DNA of 16,617 nt. Origin: an uncultured Ruminococcus sp. Its GTDB lineage: Bacteria; Bacillota; Clostridia; Oscillospirales; Ruminococcaceae. Made by a program: the position numbers and the translations under genes. The stretch covers positions 1-16,617 of the forward strand of contig UQAR01000051.1 of assembly GCA_900539095.1 (NCBI GenBank), given 5' to 3'. Position 1 is the stretch's first letter. Every line of letters starts with the position of its first letter. The notes below the pieces were generated by a model, which was given only the letters and a program-made list of their open reading frames with translations, searched no databases and had not been told where the DNA came from. This document shows, piece by piece, positions 13,612 to 16,617 of this stretch.

Positions 13612-14406
13612 TTATTCTATTCCAAGAAGTCTTGCTGCGTTTTCGCCGAGTATCTTGTCTTTATCTTTCTCGGAAATGTTAAGACGCAGTATCTTCTCTT
13701 TTATAAGATATGAGCTGTCCCACGGGCAGTCGCTTGCAAAAAGTATCCTGTCAGCACCGTGCTTTTCAACTATCTGCTGCATAAGCTCGTCAGGACACAT
13801 ACTTGTAAAAGCGGTATCGAAATACACCTCGCCGTCAACGCCTGCAAGAACGTCAAGCACCTTTTCCCACATCATGTTAGCACCAAGGTGAGCCAGAATG
13901 ACTTTAAGCTTAGGGTGCTTTTTTATCATGTTCAGTGCCCTTTCAGGTGTGGAGTGGATAAGGTCAGGGGAAACGCAGTCATAGCCTGAATGGAAAATAA
14001 CAGGAAGATCAGCTTTCTCAATGGCGTCATATATCCTGTCCATACGCTCTTCATCTATCATAAAGCCCTGATAATCAGGGTGCAGCTTTATGCCGTGAAG
14101 TCCAAGCTCTTTTATGTGAGCGATCTCCTGCTCGTAGTCCTCAGCGTCAGGGTGGATACCGCCAAAGCTTATGAACCTGCCGCCGTCCTGCTGGGCACAC
14201 CAGTCATTTATAACTCTCTGCTGTGAAGGTTTTGTTGCCACCGACAGCAGCACGCCCTTGTCAACGCCCCATTCGTCAAAACGCTGTATAGTCTCTTCCA
14301 CAGTGCCTCTTGTAAAAGGAGTTATCCCACTGCAAGCCTGAAGTTTTTCAACAGCCTTTTCTGCGACCCTTGGGTTAAAAGCATGAACGTGAAAATCGAT
14401 TACCAT
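13612..14406 (-). CDS. Amidohydrolase family (TIM-barrel metal-dependent hydrolase) protein
   Basis: A 264-residue metal-dependent hydrolase or decarboxylase of the amidohydrolase-2 group. Metal and active-site positions are visible along the barrel: DFHVHAF (4-10, His6 and His8), GIKLHP (105-110, His109), VIFHSG (136-141, His139), LAHLGA (171-176, His173) and ILFASDCPW (221-229, Asp226). The family includes decarboxylases and lactonases, and the substrate cannot be told here. The ribosome binding site is weak (AGAAAGAGATG about ten bases upstream). The gene heads the six-gene minus-strand cluster that includes acpS and nnr. Its promoter is nearly 200 bases away, on the far side of a MITE-like element at 14439-14607, so the leader is long and structured. 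Confidence 0.9.
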   Translation of the reverse strand: MVIDFHVHAFNPRVAEKAVEKLQACSGITPFTRGTVEETIQRFDEWGVDKGVLLSVATKPSQQRVINDWCAQQDGGRFISFGGIHPDAEDYEQEIAHIKELGLHGIKLHPDYQGFMIDEERMDRIYDAIEKADLPVIFHSGYDCVSPDLIHSTPERALNMIKKHPKLKVILAHLGANMMWEKVLDVLAGVDGEVYFDTAFTSMCPDELMQQIVEKHGADRILFASDCPWDSSYLIKEKILRLNISEKDKDKILGENAARLLGIE

Positions 14407-14438
14407 TATAAAACATCTCTTTCTGAAAATACTCTTTC

Positions 14439-14607
14439 ATATGGGCATTTCTAAAAGCCTATGTCGTTTGGATACGGTGCAGATTTATTCGGCAGATCGA
14501 TCAAAAATCCTACAGGCATACTGGCGTATTCCAATGGATTTTGGGGCGATATGACGGATAAAGATGTGCCGTACACAGGCGACAGAAGTTTTTAGAGATG
14601 CCCATAT
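14439..14607. mobile_element. 169-bp MITE-like element in the leader of the amidohydrolase operon
   Basis: The ends are 18-bp terminal inverted repeats with one mismatch: ATATGGGCATTTCTAAAA (14439-14456) and TTTTAGAGATGCCCATAT (14590-14607). TA dinucleotides flank the GGGC core on both sides. No transposase is present. The interior can encode a 44-residue peptide on the plus strand (14461-14595, MSFGYGADLFGRS...), which ends inside the right repeat and has no ribosome binding site. It is probably a non-autonomous derivative of an insertion sequence. The rest of the 270-base gap between the flanking genes holds only the operon promoter. Confidence 0.75.
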
Positions 14608-14610
14608 AAT

Positions 14611-14639
14611 ATTATATCACACTTTCCAACTGCTTTCAA
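14611..14639 (-). promoter_or_regulatory. Promoter of the amidohydrolase-acpS-nnr operon
   Basis: On the minus strand, TTGAAA (14634-14639) and TATAAT (14611-14616) are spaced by 17 bases. The predicted start site falls at the edge of the MITE-like element, so the transcript would carry the element in its 5' leader. Confidence 0.8.
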
Positions 14640-14676
14640 CGAATATCGGCAATTTTCACAGTATTTTCATCTAGGA

Positions 14677-15018
14677 CTATTCCCAGCCTTTCCAAACCTC
14701 AGGGCAGAAACCTACGGTAGCTTTCTTGCCGTTCCTGACGATAGGTGCAGCGAAAAGCTCAGGATAGTCAAGGAGCTTTTCTATCTTTTCTTCTGTGCTG
14801 CCAAGATATTTTATAAGCATGGCATGTTCGCCCTTTGCTTTCGGGTCAATAAGCTTGTCGATATCCCCAACAGCTGCAAGCACGGAGTTAAGCTCGCCTT
14901 TGCTCAGACCCTTTGTAGGCAGGTCAACAGACTGGAACTTTATGCCACGCTCTTTGAAATATCGTTCAGCTTTTTTTGTGTCAAAGGATTTTGACTTGCC
15001 GAATATCTGTATATTCAT
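14677..15018 (-). CDS. ArsC/Spx family protein with Ser in place of the active-site Cys
   Basis: A 113-residue thioredoxin-fold protein of the arsenate reductase (ArsC/Spx/YffB) family. The N-terminal strand and helix read IQIFGKSKSFDTKKAERYF (3-21), and the C-terminal PIVRNGKKATVGF (92-104) carries the cis-proline element (Pro92). Family members normally have the redox Cys where this protein has Ser11 (codon TCC, one base from TGC). The only other Cys is Cys105, in GFCPEVW. Arsenate reduction by the classical mechanism is therefore unlikely; it may have a regulatory or binding role, or Ser11 may be a sequencing error. Its ATG overlaps the dtd stop codon (ATGA), so it is the last gene of the three-gene operon. 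No clear terminator follows, so read-through into the next operon is possible. Confidence 0.88.
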   Translation of the reverse strand: MNIQIFGKSKSFDTKKAERYFKERGIKFQSVDLPTKGLSKGELNSVLAAVGDIDKLIDPKAKGEHAMLIKYLGSTEEKIEKLLDYPELFAAPIVRNGKKATVGFCPEVWKGWE

Positions 15019-15476
15019 GGGATTATCTCTCCGTTCCTACATTCAAGAATGATAGTGAAAGGTCCGTCGTTGAGCAGGGAAACTTTCATGTCTGCACCAA
15101 AAATGCCCTTTTCTACCTTGCCTGAAATTTTCTCTCCGCAAACTTTGCAGAAATATTCATACAGCCTGTTCGCCTCGTCAGGCTTGCCTGCGTATATAAA
15201 TGACGGGCGGTTGCCGTGGTGACAATCTGCATAGAGGGTGAACTGTGAAACACACAGTATGTCGCCGCCTACATCATTTATGGAAAGGTTCGTCTTGTCA
15301 TTTTCATCAGCGAAAATCCTCAGCTTTGATATCTTGTCGGCAAGCTTGTCGCAGTCAGCCTCAGTGTCCTCCTGACCAACTCCAAAAAGTATGAGAAAAC
15401 CTTTTTCAATCTCGCCAGTGATCTTGCCGTCAACTTCAACTTTCGCACTCGTGACCCTTTGTATTACCGCTCTCAT
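15015..15476 (-). CDS. dtd: D-aminoacyl-tRNA deacylase
   Basis: A 153-residue cytoplasmic proofreading enzyme that hydrolyses D-amino acids, and mischarged glycine, from tRNA. It starts with the canonical MRAVIQRV, carries the catalytic-face motif SQFTLYAD (77-84), NRPSF (89-93) and the cross-dimer Gly-cisPro motif as NDGPFTI (136-142). The usual residue after GP is Val; Phe139-140 here (GPF) is a minor variation. Length is normal. The start codon overlaps the stop of the preceding aldose epimerase gene (TGATG), and its stop overlaps the next start (ATGA), so it sits in the middle of a translationally coupled operon. Confidence 0.95.
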   Translation of the reverse strand: MRAVIQRVTSAKVEVDGKITGEIEKGFLILFGVGQEDTEADCDKLADKISKLRIFADENDKTNLSINDVGGDILCVSQFTLYADCHHGNRPSFIYAGKPDEANRLYEYFCKVCGEKISGKVEKGIFGADMKVSLLNDGPFTIILECRNGEIIP

Positions 15477-16318
15477 CAGCCCACCTCTATGGTGTAGCTG
15501 TAGGTGTAAACAGCATCAGGTGCAAGCTTGATAGCGTGCGGCTTGTTTTCGATATCCTCAAAAGCATCGTCATCGTAGACCGGTACGCTTGTCCAAGGTT
15601 CAAGGCAAATAAACTGAGCGTCAGGGTTGCCTGTGGAAGTCCATACGGCAATGCAGTCAGAGTGTGGGAATGACAGCTTTACAAAGCCGCCGTCAGACTT
15701 TTTCAGGGTGATAGCCTTTGACGCAGGGTGGTCTTTCATGATAACGTCATAATCAAAAAGCTTTCTTGTAAGGGTGATAGTTTTTTCACCGTCAAGAATA
15801 GTTCTCTCGCCGTCAGGGATAGGCTGGACGATGTGCTCGTTTTTCTCGTATTCAACGGTGCACTTGCCGCTTTCGATATCGCAGATAAAAGCAGGGTGAC
15901 CGCCGAGATAGAAGTACATAGCCTTTTCATCAGTGTTTTTTACTGTGTTTGTGACGGTGACTTTTGAACCTTTTATGGAGTAGGTGACTTCAAGCTCGAA
16001 GTGATAAGGATACTGAGCGAGGGTCACGTCATTGTCTTTGAGGATAAAGCTCAGGGAATTTTTTGTGCTGCCTGAGAAAGCAAATTCGCTGTCACGAGCG
16101 AAACCATGGTTTGCAGCCATGTGATATTCCTGACCGCCAGCCTTGTAGGTTTTGTCCTTAGGGGAGCAGATGAAAGGGAAGAGAATAGGAGCGTAGCGTT
16201 TCCAAGCGTCGCCGCACTGCCAAAGATATTCTTTGCCGTCGAGTTTGATAGAATGGAGTTCCGCACCGAAAGTGTCAGCGGCGAGGGAAATTTTATCATT
16301 TTTTAATTCATAAAGCAT
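15476..16318 (-). CDS. Aldose 1-epimerase family protein (LacX-like)
   Basis: A 280-residue protein of the galactose mutarotase fold, which interconverts alpha and beta anomers of hexoses or sugar phosphates. Family landmarks are FGAELHSIKLDGKEYLW (17-33), NHGFAR (70-75, His71), GGHPAF (139-144, His141) and CLEPWTSVP (238-246, with the likely catalytic Glu240). It resembles the LacX subgroup rather than classical GalM; the natural sugar is unknown. GGAGG eight bases before the ATG and a perfect promoter upstream make it the first gene of the dtd operon. Nothing in the immediate context is a sugar operon. Confidence 0.92.
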   Translation of the reverse strand: MLYELKNDKISLAADTFGAELHSIKLDGKEYLWQCGDAWKRYAPILFPFICSPKDKTYKAGGQEYHMAANHGFARDSEFAFSGSTKNSLSFILKDNDVTLAQYPYHFELEVTYSIKGSKVTVTNTVKNTDEKAMYFYLGGHPAFICDIESGKCTVEYEKNEHIVQPIPDGERTILDGEKTITLTRKLFDYDVIMKDHPASKAITLKKSDGGFVKLSFPHSDCIAVWTSTGNPDAQFICLEPWTSVPVYDDDAFEDIENKPHAIKLAPDAVYTYSYTIEVG

Positions 16319-16355
16319 AGATTTGACCTCCGAGGGATAAATTTTATACCTTAAT

Positions 16356-16384
16356 ATTATAGCACATTACGGAGGAGATGTCAA
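16356..16384 (-). promoter_or_regulatory. Promoter of the aldose epimerase-dtd-arsC-like operon, perfect consensus
   Basis: On the minus strand, TTGACA (16379-16384) and TATAAT (16356-16361) are spaced by 17 bases. The repeat element copy 2 begins only a few bases upstream of the -35 box. Confidence 0.9.
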
Positions 16385-16390
16385 AGTGGA

Positions 16391-16480
16391 GTTTAAGTGA
16401 GGAGTAAGGAATGGGCATAGCTGACCAGAGTTGTGCACAAGCATCGAGCGGAGCGATTTTGCGGCGGTAGAACTTGCCTG
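16391..16480. repeat. Second copy of the MITE-like element (left part)
   Basis: From TTTAAGTGAGGAGT onward this stretch aligns with 5972-6060, with many shared blocks, for example GCATAGCTGACCA, CGAGCG-AGCG, TTTTGCGG and ACTTGCC. After about 16480 the two diverge. The matching right end is not seen and may lie beyond the window. Confidence 0.75.
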
Positions 16481-16487
16481 AAACGTT

Positions 16488-16570
16488 GTAGGGGCGAACA
16501 GCGTTCGCCCGTGTTCAGGATTTGCTGTGATTTCAGGATTGTAGGGGACGCCGAGGACGTCGTCCCCTAC
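16488..16570. repeat. Pair of GC-rich intergenic hairpin repeats
   Basis: GGGCGAAC (16492-16499) pairs with GTTCGCCC (16503-16510), and GTAGGGGACG (16541-16550) with CGTCCCCTAC (16561-16570). Both begin with the shared lead GTAGGGG. Such paired hairpins are widespread intergenic repeats in related genomes. The final 47 bases show no gene. Confidence 0.65.
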
Positions 16571-16617
16571 AGGTGCGATAGGATAGTTTGTATGGTTATC
16601 GAACCGTATTATCACCG

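Noticed and set aside
16367..16615. Minus-strand 82-residue frame at the right edge
   Set aside because: It lies wholly within dispersed hairpin repeats and has no protein-like features.

Overview
The window is about 16.6 kb of chromosome from a Gram-positive, Clostridia-type bacterium, most likely Ruminococcus or a close relative in the Oscillospiraceae. The evidence is a GH5 endoglucanase lipoprotein, Thr/Ser-rich linkers on secreted proteins, strong GGAGG ribosome binding sites, perfect TTGACA-N17-TATAAT promoters, and intergenic repeats of the type common in that group. The genus is an inference. The first 27 bases are not genomic: they match the end of an Illumina Nextera adapter, so the window starts at a contig edge.

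Layout. (1) 44-1198, plus strand: GH5 cellulase lipoprotein, ending at a GAAA-loop terminator, then a 200-base gap with hairpins. (2) 1399-2761, minus strand: nadA followed by a GNAT acetyltransferase gene. Facing away from them is 2976-5971, plus strand: a MarR regulator and a three-domain AMP-ligase/acyl-carrier/PlsC acyltransferase. The shared 214-base gap has two divergent consensus promoters and repeated TTGACA half-sites. (3) 5972-6112: a small element with terminal inverted repeats, then 6206-7689, a polar amino acid ABC permease and ATPase with no substrate-binding protein gene. (4) 7895-9912: two secreted proteins of unknown function, each with its own promoter, a shared LacI/CcpA-like upstream motif and codon use that suggests high expression. 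(5) 14406-9960, minus strand: a probable six-gene unit encoding an amidohydrolase, an SH3-domain lipoprotein, a small membrane protein, AcpS, NAD(P)HX repair protein Nnr, and a lipoprotein lying directly behind an internal terminator hairpin. A 169-bp MITE-like element lies between the promoter and the first gene. (6) 16318-14677, minus strand: an overlapping operon of aldose 1-epimerase-like protein, D-aminoacyl-tRNA deacylase and an ArsC/Spx-like protein whose usual active-site Cys is Ser. (7) 16391-16617: dispersed repeats, including a second copy of the element at 5972.

How it fits together: the cellulase and the two abundant-looking surface proteins suggest plant-glycan degradation or attachment. 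The MarR/ligase-ACP-PlsC pair looks like a self-contained unit that activates a fatty acid and transfers it to a lipid. AcpS, encoded elsewhere in the window, is the obvious enzyme to prime its carrier domain. The rest is housekeeping: NAD synthesis, NADHX repair, tRNA proofreading and amino acid uptake. I see no CRISPR array, tRNA, rRNA, prophage or full insertion sequence. The best candidates for something new are the three-domain acyltransferase, the pair of secreted proteins, the promoter-adjacent repeat elements, and the Cys-to-Ser ArsC-like protein.
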